Source of the DNA: Yamagishiella unicocca
Taxonomy: Eukaryota; Chlorophyta; Chlorophyceae; Chlamydomonadales; Volvocaceae
Reading direction: 5' to 3'
NCBI GenBank assembly: GCA_003116995.1
Contig: BDSL01000014.1
Location: 248,001-312,000, forward strand
DNA: 64,000 bases
The notes under the pieces were generated by a model. The model was given only the letters and a program-made list of their open reading frames with translations, ran no database searches and was not told the origin of the DNA. The position numbers and the translations under genes were made by a program. Each line of letters opens with the position of its first letter. Within the stretch, counting starts at the first letter, position 1. Positions 25,244 to 36,500 of this stretch are shown here, piece by piece.

Positions 25244-27638
25244 GTCTGCCTTGCGGCGCGATCTTGGCTTCCGCTGAGCCCCTCCAAGGACGTCGGCGCT
25301 GGATCCGCCTCCGTCTCGGCGTCTGTCTCGTAAGCCTGCCGGCCGCGTGAGCCAGGGGGGTTGGACAGGTGGCATGAGCCAGGCGGGGCGGACAGGTGGC
25401 ATGAGCCGGGCGGGGTGGACAGGTGGCATGAGCCAGGTGGGCTGGACAGGTGGCATGAGCCGGGCGGGGTGGACAGGTGGCATGAGCCGGGTGGGCTGGA
25501 CAGGTGGCATGAGCCAGGCGGGTTGGACAGGTGGCATGAGCCGGGCGGGGCGGACAGGTGGCATGAGCCGGGCGGGGTGGACAGGTGGCATGAGCCAGGT
25601 GGGCTGGACAGGTGGCATGAGCCGGGCGGGGTGGACAGGTGGCATGAGCCGGGTGGGCTGGACAGGTGGCATGAGCCAGGCGGGTTGGACAGGTGGCATG
25701 AGCCGGGCAGCGCCAGCCAGGCAGGGAGTCAGGGATCAAGAAGGGATTGCGTTTCATTAGGCGGGTTGGGCGGACGGATGTGGTGATGACAGGATTGCTT
25801 TGTTTAAGGCGGCACCAGTGGCACAAGCAAAGTAAGTTGGCTGGGTTGTGGGTTCGACCGGGGGGAGCCAACCAGGTGGTTTGTACAAGTGAGGGGAGGG
25901 CCCCGCCGTCGAAAAGGGGATACGCAAGCGCCCCCTGTGGTTGGAGCTGCGAATACCCCTTCCACCCATGTTCACTTCGTAGGCCCTATCGAACCACCCA
26001 CCTGTTTCACACCTACGTCGCGCAGCAGCAGGCAGCAGTGCAGGGCCTGCAGGGGGTGCGGGTGGGAGGGGGGGTGCGGGTGGGAGGGGGGGTTGTGGGT
26101 GCGGCCAAGAGTGGATTTCGGACCGGGTAGCGTACAAGGCCGGGTCGGTTTAGCAACGGGCATGTCGATATCAACGCGACGTCGTCGAACTGATAAACAA
26201 ACAGGTAGACCGGGATCCTTGTTAGGATGGCTGCAGGGTCAAGCAGCAGGCAGCCAGGCACCGCCTCGAGATGCCATCACCCCAGCGCCCGAGGCGCCCG
26301 TGCCCGCTACGTGGGAATGTGCCCCCCAGCCCCCCAGCCCCCCAGCCCCCAACCCCCAGCCCCACCTGGAACCCTACCAGAGGACCCGCAGACAGATCCT
26401 CGCACAGCAAACCCACTGCGGTGCTGCGGCGGCTTGCCACTCCGGCGGCCTCTGCCGCCGCCCCGCCGGTTCCGCCTTGAGGCTCTGCTCCCCCGGCCGC
26501 CGCGCACCGCTCGCTTGGCCGCAACCCCGCGACCGCGACGGAGGCCGAGCGCCCGTACGGCCCCTGGTGGGCGGCTGCCGCAAGAGGCCAGCTGGTGCCG
26601 CCAGCTGCCGCAAGAGGCCAGCTGGTGCCGCCAGCTGCCGCAAGAGGCGCGGCTTCGACGCCGCCAGCGGCGACGGCGGTGGCGGCGGCGCCGGCCACGG
26701 CGGTGTACGGCGAGGTGCCCACGGGTTGCACGTTGGTGACCAAGATCTCCACCTCCACCTCCTCGAACCCATCCGGGAGCAACTGCGGCGCCGCGGCGGC
26801 GGCGGCGGCGGCGGCCGTGGCGGCGCCGTCGCCGCTCCCGTCAGTGCTGCTCATCGAGCGCCGCCTAGGCGTCCCCGCCGCCGGGCCCCCTGCCCAGTAG
26901 TTACCCACGAGCGCCCCTCCCTCCTTGGATGCCCGACCGGCCTGTTGTGTCCCGAGCACTGGTCCATCCCTGGCTGCCCCATCTGCCCCTGAAGCGGGTA
27001 GCTGCATTGTACAGCCGCCGCCGCCCCCGCTGCCGCTGCCGCCGCCGCCCACGTCAGACACGCTGGGTCCGCCGCTGAGGAGGTGCCCGGCGGTGCCGCA
27101 TAGCGGGTCCGTGATGGTGTTTCCCGTGTGAAGACCGCTGGTGTGCTGCTCGCCGCCCCAGCCGTCCTCGAAGCCCGCGCCCTCGGCGGCCCCAGTGTAC
27201 GACGGCGACGGCTCGAAGGTGAAGCGCTGGACGGACAGGCCGCCGCAGCCGCCGCCGCCGGCGAGCTGGCTGGCGGCATCCGCGGCCGCGCTAGCTGCTC
27301 GCGTCGGCTGGTGCTGGTGATGCTGGCGGCGGTGCTGCTGCACGGGGCAAGCCGCCGAGTCGCCCGCCGGCGCCTCCGCAGTGGTCGAGGCGTGAGGACG
27401 AGGATGTTCCCAACGGCGGCCGTCGCCGCCGTGGGCGCTGCCGTACGGCCTAGGCAGCGCGCCGCCGGCAATCCTGGGTTTGCGTGGGTGCGGCGGCGGG
27501 CGCATGAGGAGGGTGCAGGTGCGGGCGGAGTATCCGCTCAGCCGCGCGGCCGCCGCGCCGCCGCCAAAGACGCTGCAGGTGCTGAAGGGACTGCCCAGCG
27601 TGGCGTCGGCGCCGGCCGCGCCCTCCACGTCGTGCCTG

Positions 27639-27681
<43 letters not shown>

Positions 27682-27921
27682 CGAGGGCGACCGTAAAGGC
27701 TGTGGTTGCCCTCCCGCCGTCAGCGCAGTCCGCACCGCCACGCAGCTCACCCAGAGACAAGGCCGGCGCCGCCAGTCCCTCCCCTGCGTACGGCACTACC
27801 TCGTCGCAGCCGGCGGAGGCGCCATAGCGGGGCGCAGCAGCGGCACTGCCGTAGGATTCAGAGCGGGCCCCTGACGGCGGCGCCAGTGCTTCCATCAGCA
27901 CGCCACTCGATGAGGTGCCGC

Positions 27922-27974
<53 letters not shown>

Positions 27975-29194
27975 GCCTCGGCATCCATCGCCCGCCGGAC
28001 CACCTCCGCGCACTCCGCCAGCCCCGCCGCGCAGCAGTGCGCCATCACGTCCCCAGCCAGCTCCAACCAGGCGGCCGCCGCCTCAGCGCTCTCCTCCGTC
28101 CAGGCGGACCGCGCTGCCGCGCCGACCCGCGGGTCGCTGCGCGCCGTCCAGCTGCCGCCCAGCTCCCGCGCGGCCGCCAGCACGTACCCAAAGTCCGTCA
28201 GCAGCGGCTGCAGGTGCTGAGACCAGAGCCGGCAGCGGGTCCCTTGCGGTTCGGCAGCGCGCTGGTCCGGACCCAGACCCGAGCTGGCAGCCGGGGCGGT
28301 GCTGGGCCCGGCTGGTGACGTGTCATCACCGGCGGCTGCGCCGCCGTACAGTATGGAATCGATATGCGCGTTCATCTCCATGGCAGCCGGCGGCGGCAGA
28401 ACGAGCAGTTCGGCGCTGCCCGCCAGTTGAGCAGGCGGCCCGTCAGCAAGCCGGGGGTCGGCCGTAAGCAGCCAGACGTGAAGGGGGCCCACCGGCAGGC
28501 TCGCCGCGGCGTCGGGCGCCAGAGGGATACTGCGGAGGGTACGCGATGGTGGCGATGATAATAATGATGATGATGGTGGCGATGATAATAATGATGATGG
28601 TGGTGGTGGTGGTGGTGGTGGTGGTGGTGGTGGTGGTGGTCATCGTCAGGGAGGGCATCGGAAGGCGTCGGGGTGCCACTGGCCGCGGTACGGCAATAGC
28701 ATCATCAGTGTACGACATCGGCAAAGTCAGCGCTGATGGGCGCAGCGGTGGATTGCCGCGGCGGACTGGAAACTGCCCATGGAACGGACCTAAGGAGCGC
28801 GGACAGCGGCATGGCTTTAGCACGTAGAGGGGCATGGCAGTAGCACTAACAGCGTACATAGCGGCAGTAGCAGATGGGAGGGCCGGTAGTATGGTAGCGA
28901 GGGACGGCGGCAGCGCAGCGTGCACCTCTTCGAACCGCGCCGCACACGACAGCAGCACCTGAGCCAACTCAGCCGGCGCCGCCACCAAACGAACCCTGCG
29001 CAAAAGCGCTCACTCACCCTATGTACGGCATTCCTCCCGTGTCGTACGTGTCGTCCACGAGGACGCGCCCCCCCGCCGACGCCACGACGCGGTACGTTGC
29101 CGCCGCCGCCGCCGCCGGTGCCACACCCGACGGCGCCGGCGCCGCTGCGGGCGCGCCGTTATCGTACAAGAGCTCCAGGCGGATGTGGGCTGTC

Positions 29195-29226
<32 letters not shown>

Positions 29227-32200
29227 GGGGCCTCCTTCCACCGCCGCCAGCACCGCCGGCGCGGGAATGACCGCCGCCATCCCCGAGTGTGGTGCCCCGT
29301 ACATCTCGCCGGCCAGCTCCCGCCATCCTGGCGGGAGCGCCACGTCGCCGCCGCCGGCGACCTCCTCCCAGCTGACAACCTCGCCATCCGCTGCCGGGGC
29401 GGCCGGGTCATGCCCGGCGATCCCAGCTTCCGCCGTCATCGAGGCCAGAGCCGGCTCGACGGCAGCAGCTGACGTGGCCGCAGGTGCGACAGTAGCAAGT
29501 TCCTCAGTCCAGCCATGTGGGGGGATGCTAGGCTGGGCCAGCGCTGGTGCGGTGGTGAAGGAGCGGCGCCAGGGGCGGCTGCCTTCTGCAGGCAGCGGGA
29601 CAGCCATGTGTATCAGTCGCTTCTTCGTGGCCGCGTACCTCCTCTAGAGCCCCCCCTCCACACGCAAAGCCAGCCGGACTACACCGAAGGACCGGGCGCC
29701 GGAAGGCTGCATGGACCCCCCCCAACCACCACAACCACCATCACCACCATCATCCGCAGCCCGGCAGGGTTTGCAACCGACAGAACGCGGCAGTACAGGA
29801 CAGCCCTGCCAAGGTTCGTGCCGCCCATTACCATTCATGACCAGGGTCATCGTGACGGCGATGTCGCCGCCCGGCGCCGCCTCCACCTCGGTCTCCGGCG
29901 CGCCCTCTGAGCCGCCGCCGCCGCCGCCGCCGCCGCCCGCCGCGTCGAGCGCGTGCTGCGCAGGGCCCACCTGGCCCGCCGGCGCCGCCGCCCGCCGGCT
30001 GAGCTCCGCCATCAGTGCCGCCGCCAGGTCCATGCGGCTGTACTCCGCCGGCCCTGCCGCCGCCGCCGCGGACGCGGACGCTTCTGCCGCGGCCGCCGCC
30101 GCGGGCTGTGCAGGCGCCGGCGGCGGCGGCGGCCCCAGCTGCACCCTTATGAGCAGCTGCACGCAGCCCCGGACCGCCAGCGCGCTCACCTGCACCAGCC
30201 GACCCGGTGGCACGTGGCGAAGCAACGTAGCAGCCACGCCGCGGCTGACGGCGCCGGCGCCGTCAGTGGCGCTGCGTGCCGTACCCGAGATCGCGGCCGC
30301 GGCCGCTGCCCCCTCAAGCTGCGGCAGGGGGACACGGTGGCGGGCGGTTGGTTCATTGGTTGATTGGTTGGTTGGGGACTGGTGGGTTGGCGGTTGGTTG
30401 CAGGGCAGGCGCGCGGGGGAGCACGGCAACAGTTGGTACTGCGGTCAGGGCGGGTGCGACCATGGCGGTACTTCGAGAGGTCGGATACAAGTAGTTGGGT
30501 GGTCGGCAGTGGCTGGGAACGAGGGCACTGGGCGGGTTTGGGAGTGCGGGTGAGGCGGCAGGCGCGGAGTTACATGGAGGGGGCCGATGTGGGCGGCGCC
30601 GAGGGCTTGTGCCGTAAGCAAGTGGGCTGCTAGGCCCCCCCCCCGCCCCCTCTCCCCCCCCATTTCTCCCCCTCGCCGCCCCCCCCTGGGGCGCGGACCC
30701 ACCTTGACGGAGAGGAGCTTGCTGCTGCAGCGGGACTTGTATAACACCGACGCACCGCCACCAGCGCCTACTGCCGCACCGGCAGCAGCAGCGGTAGCAC
30801 TGCCACCAGGGCCGCGGGTGCCTGCTGGGAAGCTGGGCGAATGCAGTGGGTCACGCAGGTTGAGGCTCGGAGGGACGCCCCTCACCGCACCTAGGTTGAA
30901 GGCACGAGCGGGTGCGATCTGGCACGACGCCGCCGCGGCGCCGGCGGTGGCGGTGCCGGCGGCCGCGGCGGCGGCGGCGGCGGCGGTATCCCCTGGCGGC
31001 AGTGCTGCCACCACCGGCGCATGCCACTGCGCCAGCTGCAGGTTCAGCTGCGGCTGCTGCTGCCGGTGCCGCCCTCCCGGGCTGACCGGTGACGAGACAG
31101 GATGCGCCACGAACGGGGACGCTGCTGCTGCTGCTGCTGCTGTGACGGCGGCGGCGGCTGTACGGCCCAGCGGCTCGGCCATGAGGTAGAGCAGCGGGCT
31201 GCTGCCGCCACCGCCAACGCCGCCACCGCCGCCATTGCCGCCAATGCCGCCACCGCCGCCATTGCCGCCAATGCCGACTGCGCTGTCGGTGCTGTGTGTC
31301 GGGGAGTGGCTCATCGCACTCACCACCAGGCTGCCGCTGTCCGTCACCGCGGGACCCTCCTCCAGGGGACCCTCCTCGACCCCGGCGGCGGCGGGGATGG
31401 TCCCACCAGACGTGCCGGTGCCGCTGGTTTCGGGGCCGCCGAGGCCGTCGTATTCGGACCCGTGGCTCGAAGGCAGGCTGGTCTTCCTGGCGCGTGTGGA
31501 CGATGCTTCAGCAGAGACGGCGGAGCTGGGTGCGCTGCGGCCTGGCTCAGATAGGAGAGCCGGGGGAGCTAGCAGCGCCAGCGCCAGCGGCGGCGCCGGC
31601 GGCGCAACCGGGTACCCAGGGTCCGACAGGACGTCGTCGGGCGGGATGAGTGCGGGTGCGGAGCCGAGATATGCTGTGGAAGGTGGCCGCAGCTGTGCAT
31701 TTTTGGGCGCGGTTTCGGAGCCGCGAGGCGGCTCGGGGGCCCGCGGAGGATGCGCTCCGCTGGCGGCGGCGGCGGCGGTGCTGGTGGCGGGCCCCGATAT
31801 TCCCAACTGGCAGTGGTACGACAGGAAGGAGGGGTGCTGCCGCGGCGCGGGCGCTGGCGGGGGCGGAGGTGGCGGCGGCGGGTTGATCAGCGTGTTTGAT
31901 GCGAAGCCGACGCCGGTGCTCGAGGACTCGGTCCAGGCTATGGGCGCTAGGTAGGCCGAGCAAGCGGGCGTCGGTGGCAGCTCGAGTGACTGCGCTGGGT
32001 CGCTGCTCTTGGCGTATTCTCCTCCTACGGCCCCGCCGGTCTTACCACGCTCGCCGCCGCTCCGGGGCCACATCAGGGGCGTGTCGATATGCGGCGGCAG
32101 CTCCCGCACAGGCTTCAGCCACCCGCCGCCGGCAGCGGCGCCAGCGTAAGGCTCAGCGGCGTTGCTACCGCTCGCGCCAGCGACATCTGACTGACCCGCC

Positions 32201-33282
32201 GCCGAGGCCGCCGCCGCCGCCGGAGGGGGAGGAGAGTACGACATCCCCGGCGGCCGCCAGCATGGCGTTGGGGCGGCGGGGCCGCCGCGGCCACGGCCGC
32301 CGCCGCTGCCGCCGCCGCGGCGACGGTTCGTACTGGTACCGGGTCCCGCCGCCGCCGGTCCAGCCGCCGCACTGCAGGTCCAGCCGCCACCGGTCCTGTT
32401 TGCCGCTGCCGCCGCCGCTGCCTCCACCGCCGCCGCCGTTACCTCAACCGCCGCCGGCGCCGGCGCCGGAAGGTGCCACTCGTCCGTTGGAAAGGACTCC
32501 ACTCGACAACTGCCGCCGCCCTCAAGGGTAAGGTTGCTGCCAACCGCTGAGTCACCGTGGACGACGACGACGCCGGCGCGCAGGGCGTTGTGGCCACCCC
32601 ACAGCACGCTAGATCCGGCGGTTGGATCTGGATCCATCCCTAACACTTGACTGCTGCTGCCGTGGTTTTCGGTTGAGGCTAGGTGCATGGCACTGTCCAG
32701 GTCGGCGCCGGTGCTGCTCGCCGCTTGCAAGGTGGTTTCGGAGGAGCTTGACGCCGGCGGCGCCGGCTGTGCTGCAGCCCCACCGCCGCCGCCAGAATGT
32801 GGCGGCCGGCCCTCTCGCTCGCTCTGTTGCGATGTCTGCGCACCCCGGGTCCTGCTGTTAGATGATGATGAGGCGGCGGCCGCGGAGTCGAAGGGCGATT
32901 CCAGGCCGGGATCCTTGGGTGAAGTGTCGTCTTGGTCACCGGCCCGCTCATCGTCGGCTTTGTCGCGGGCAATGGCGGTGCGCAGTGGCAGACGCGATGA
33001 CGATGGTGGTGATGGTGGTGATGATGGTGGTGCAAGGATTTGATCCTGCTGGGGCGCGAAGGATGCTTGCTGGGCTAGGGTGCTGTTGGGCGCCTGGGGG
33101 GATGCCGTGACCCGTGGGTCTGTTGAGGCCGAGCGCGCGGCGGTGACGCCGGCACCTCGGCCGCGGGCTGATTCCGGAAGCAGCGCGGCCAAGAGGATGA
33201 CGAAGGCGACGCCGATGGTGAGCAGCAAGATGGAGACGGCGTCTGCAGGCAGCCAATCGGCTCGGTTGGCTTCAATCGACAT
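23778..33282 (-). CDS. Uncharacterised giant protein with one N-terminal membrane segment
   Basis: Seven exons on the minus strand: 33282-30703, 30318-29832, 29585-29018, 28995-28858, 28529-26366, 25335-24535, 24119-23778; 2,359 residues, phases 0,1,2,2,0,0 all matching. Residues about 14-36 (ADAVSILLLTIGVAFVILLA) are a single hydrophobic segment, either a signal anchor or an uncleaved signal; the rest is largely Ala/Gly/Pro/Ser-rich, with poly-Ala and poly-Gly runs. No family recognised. Islands of ordinary sequence recur as short strand-like blocks: GYSARTCTLLMR (about residue 1586), GYCEVECGLLLR (2067), GYRDVTCTLLVK (2233), PYQEVRCGLLLK (2297), plus weaker LYKSRCSSKLLSVK (855) and CVQLLIRVQLG. 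Another ordered stretch is LHVWLLTADPRLADG near 1270. Could be a surface or matrix-associated protein. The terminal exon is read to a TAG at 23778; further splicing is possible. Confidence 0.65.
25347..25715. repeat. 27-bp minisatellite with 162-bp higher-order period
   Basis: About 13.5 copies of GGACAGGTGGCATGAGCC plus nine variable bases, in intron 5 of the giant-protein gene. Variants at the AGCC(A/G)GG(C/T)G positions repeat in the same order after six units, giving a second-level period of 162 bp. Its length is a multiple of three, so both strands show long spurious open frames. Confidence 0.93.
28552..28642. repeat. GATGATAAT/GGT microsatellite in intron of the giant-protein gene
   Basis: GAT/AAT-rich repeats pass into a (GGT)n run in the intron between exons 28995-28858 and 28529-26366, ending just before the acceptor on the minus strand. 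Confidence 0.9.
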
Positions 33283-33557
33283 GGCGCCCTTCTTTGCAGG
33301 GAGGAGCTGTTGTTGCCTGCCCTTCGTCAGAACCTTGGTTGGATGTTTTGAGGATTGTTGCTATATTCCTATTAGGGGAGTAGCCTGGCTCAGTAAAGAT
33401 TTTCGGCAGCCTCCCTGCTGACGTGACGGTGCACATGATAGGCTTTTCGTCGAACGATTGCCAAAGTGTTGCCAACTGACCAGTCCTCGTCCTCTCTATC
33501 TGTCTGATCCTCCCGATTTTTTTCTCCTGCAAATTAGCCATAATTTTGGTGAAGATA
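33283..33557. promoter_or_regulatory. 275-bp divergent promoter region
   Basis: Separates the start codons of the minus-strand giant-protein gene and the plus-strand repeat-protein gene. No TATA box or other clear motif seen. Any 5' UTRs of the two genes must overlap or be very short. Confidence 0.55.
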
Positions 33558-36500
33558 ATGCAAGCAAGGCCCGCAACTTCTCGCGGCAGCAGCAAAGGCA
33601 GCGGTGCCGCCGGCGGTGCCGCCCGCGGCTTCGCAGGTCTGCTCACCTGCTGCTGGCCCAGAGCGCGGCCGCCCGGCCGCCGCAAGCGCAGTTACGAGCC
33701 CGCAGAGGTGCGCTGCCGCCTGACCTAACGCCCTACCCAATTTCGATTTCCGAAACCGTCAAGCAAAGACGTAAACATGCGCGGCAAGACGCGGCTGCCG
33801 CCTCAAACCTGTGCACTACCATTCTCCCCTTCATATTCTCATTCTTATCGTCACGTTCAAAAGGCTGTTGTCACGCATCGGTAGCCGCGTCGTCAGTGCC
33901 CCGCACAACCTGAACCTTTGCTGCGCCTTCGAAACGACCTCGCAGGCTGAGGATGCTACGCCCCCCCTCGCGATGGCCCCCGCGGGACCCTCCGATCTAC
34001 AGCCGGAGTCCGAGCCGCAGCCCCATCCTGAGGCCGCAGCGACGAGCATTGTGACACCGCTCGCGCGGTCTATCGCGGCAGCTAGCGACGGCGGCGGTGG
34101 CGGCGGTCCAGCGCCCTGTAGCAGCAACAGCGACCTCGTGAGCCGCAGTGGCAGCAGCAACGCCGTCTACAGCGGTGTCGTTAGCAGCGGCGGCGTGGGT
34201 GAGGGCGGTGCCGTGCCTGCGCCGCAACCGCCGCAACCGCCGCAACCGCCGCAACCGCATCAGCTGGTCGCGTCGGATGCCGACCAGGTGCCGCTGGCTG
34301 TCACAGGCGGTACAGCGGAGGTACCGCGGCGGTACAACGGACGCAACGGCACCGCCGCCGCCGTCTCTTCCACCCAAGGAACTGAGCAGCCGCCGCCGCC
34401 GCCGCCGCCGCTGCCAGCGGCCCATGCGCCGCCTCGGCGGACCCTGACCCCCATCCCGGATGATAACACGGGGTTGCTGATGCCAAGCCGCCGCACTGGC
34501 AGCGGCGGTCTCGGCGGCGGCGGCGGCGGCGGCGGCTTCGGCGGCGGCACCTACGTGCCGCTCCGCACCGCCGGCAGCTCCGGGCGCGTGCCAAGTGGGG
34601 CCATGGGCGGGTCTTCTACTGCCGGGACCATCCTGACGCAGGAGTACGTGGTTCCGGAGCTCAATAGCGATGGGCGCGGCAGCACCAGCAGCAGCACCAG
34701 CAGCAGCCCCACCACCGGCGCGAGCGCGCGAGAGTGCGGCAGTAGCGGCGAGGAGGACGCGCGCAGCGGCGACGGCTCTGGCACCGGCGGGGATGGCGTG
34801 AAGGCGACCGTGGCAGTGGGCGCCGCCGCCGCCGCCGCCCCCGCCTCTTCCGAGCAGCCATTCCCCCTCTGCGACCGCCAGCTCTACCAGTCGGAGGTTG
34901 CGCAGCACCCAGGGACCAGCAGCCTGGCCGGACAGGTTTGGTCAGGAGGATCTGGAATCCACGATCTGCAGAAGCAACAGCACCCGGTGCTGCCGCCCTC
35001 ACCGGTGCAGATCCGGATCCAGATGCAGCGGACGCTCTTCTCCGATGCACGCCCCGCCAGCCACCTGTCCCTCTCGGACTTTTCAAACGGCCCGCGGGAT
35101 TCGGATTTTGACTATTCGGAATCCATCCCAGATCCGATGTCGTACTCCTGCGTGGCGGCGCTGCCGTACGGCGTCGGCGGCGTCGGCGGCATCGGCGCGG
35201 AGCGGGGCAGTGGCGGACTGCCGCCCATCGGCGCCGGCTTCCGCATGGAGGGGGGGGGCTCCGTGGGTGGCGGCGGCGCCGTACCGTTTCGGCCCTTCCG
35301 GGTGCCGTACCAGCACCTCCGCCGGCCCCCCATGCGTGGGTTGCGGCGAGGAAGCTCCGCGGTTGGCCCCGTCAGCGAGGTCAGCGGCGAGATTGACGAG
35401 GCGGCGTCGTTGGGGGTCGACGCCGGCGATGGCTCCGGAACCACCCCGGCGAGGCAGTGGCTGCAGTCGTCTTCGGCTTCGTCGGTCACGATAGTTCACC
35501 GCAGCGACGGCGCTGGTAATGCTGGTAGCGCTGCTGGTGCTGGTAGCGCTGGTGGTGCTGGTAGCGCTGCTGGTGCTGGTGCTGGTGCTGGAGATGATTA
35601 TGCCGCTGGTGGTGCTGGTGATGCTGGAAGGATGGGCGCGACGGTGGCGGATGCAGTGGCGGAGGCGGCGGGCGCCGCCGCAGGCCTGCCTCGCGGCGGC
35701 GGCGGCGGCGTGACCGCCGCCGACGCGGCTGTGCCGCCACGCACCTATAAGAGGGCGCGGCTGGCCGCTGCCGCAGCGCGAGCCATGGGGCCGTCGCTGA
35801 CCGCCCGCGTGGCCGCCGCGCTTGGCCCCAGGGCGCTGGCGGCGGTGGTGGACCGGGTCATTGGGCGGGAGGCCACGGCGCAGGTGCGGCAGTTGCCGGG
35901 GGGTGGAAAGGAAAACCCGTGTATGAAAGAAAACCCTTAACACGTCATGCACCTGTTGCCACAGCGTGGCTGTGCGGCGGGAAGGCCGGTGCGCCGATGC
36001 GTGAGCTGCATGGCGGGATCGTTTTGACCTCACCTGCAACCGCTGCAACCGCTGCAACCGCTGCAACTGCTGCAACTGTTGCAACCGCTCGGCTATTTGG
36101 GGCCCTGGTGTGCCGCACGCGCACACACGTGCGGTGGCGCGATGCTGCTCGCACACAGCTCCAGCCCACACGGGCACCTCCATGCCTGCGACTGCTGCCT
36201 GACCCGCAACCCACGCGCCCTGTGTTCGTCGTGCGTTTGCGGCTCCCGGCTGGCCGGGGGAATATTTTGCAGACCGTGGGCCAGCTGGGCGCGCGACGCA
36301 CCGCCGCCATCGTGGGCCTCATGGGTCCGGGTGCGGCGGCGGACGCGGCGGCGGTTCTTGGCGCGGAGGGCACAGCGGGCCTGGTGGAGGAGATGGGCTC
36401 CGAAGCCACTGCGCAGCTGGTGGAGGAGATGGGGCCGGAGGCGACGGCGGCGATTGTGGAGGACCTAGGTGAGTGGTTGGATGGTTGGGTGGTTGGGTGG

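Noticed and set aside
25007..25871. Long minus-strand frames repeating PPVQPAWLM or HATCP units
   Set aside because: They are the 27-bp intronic minisatellite, open because the unit is a multiple of three.
35083..36183. 366-codon minus-strand open frame with His/Ser/Thr-rich runs
   Set aside because: Antisense shadow of exon 2 and intron 2 of the repeat-protein gene; no splice logic or family-like sequence.
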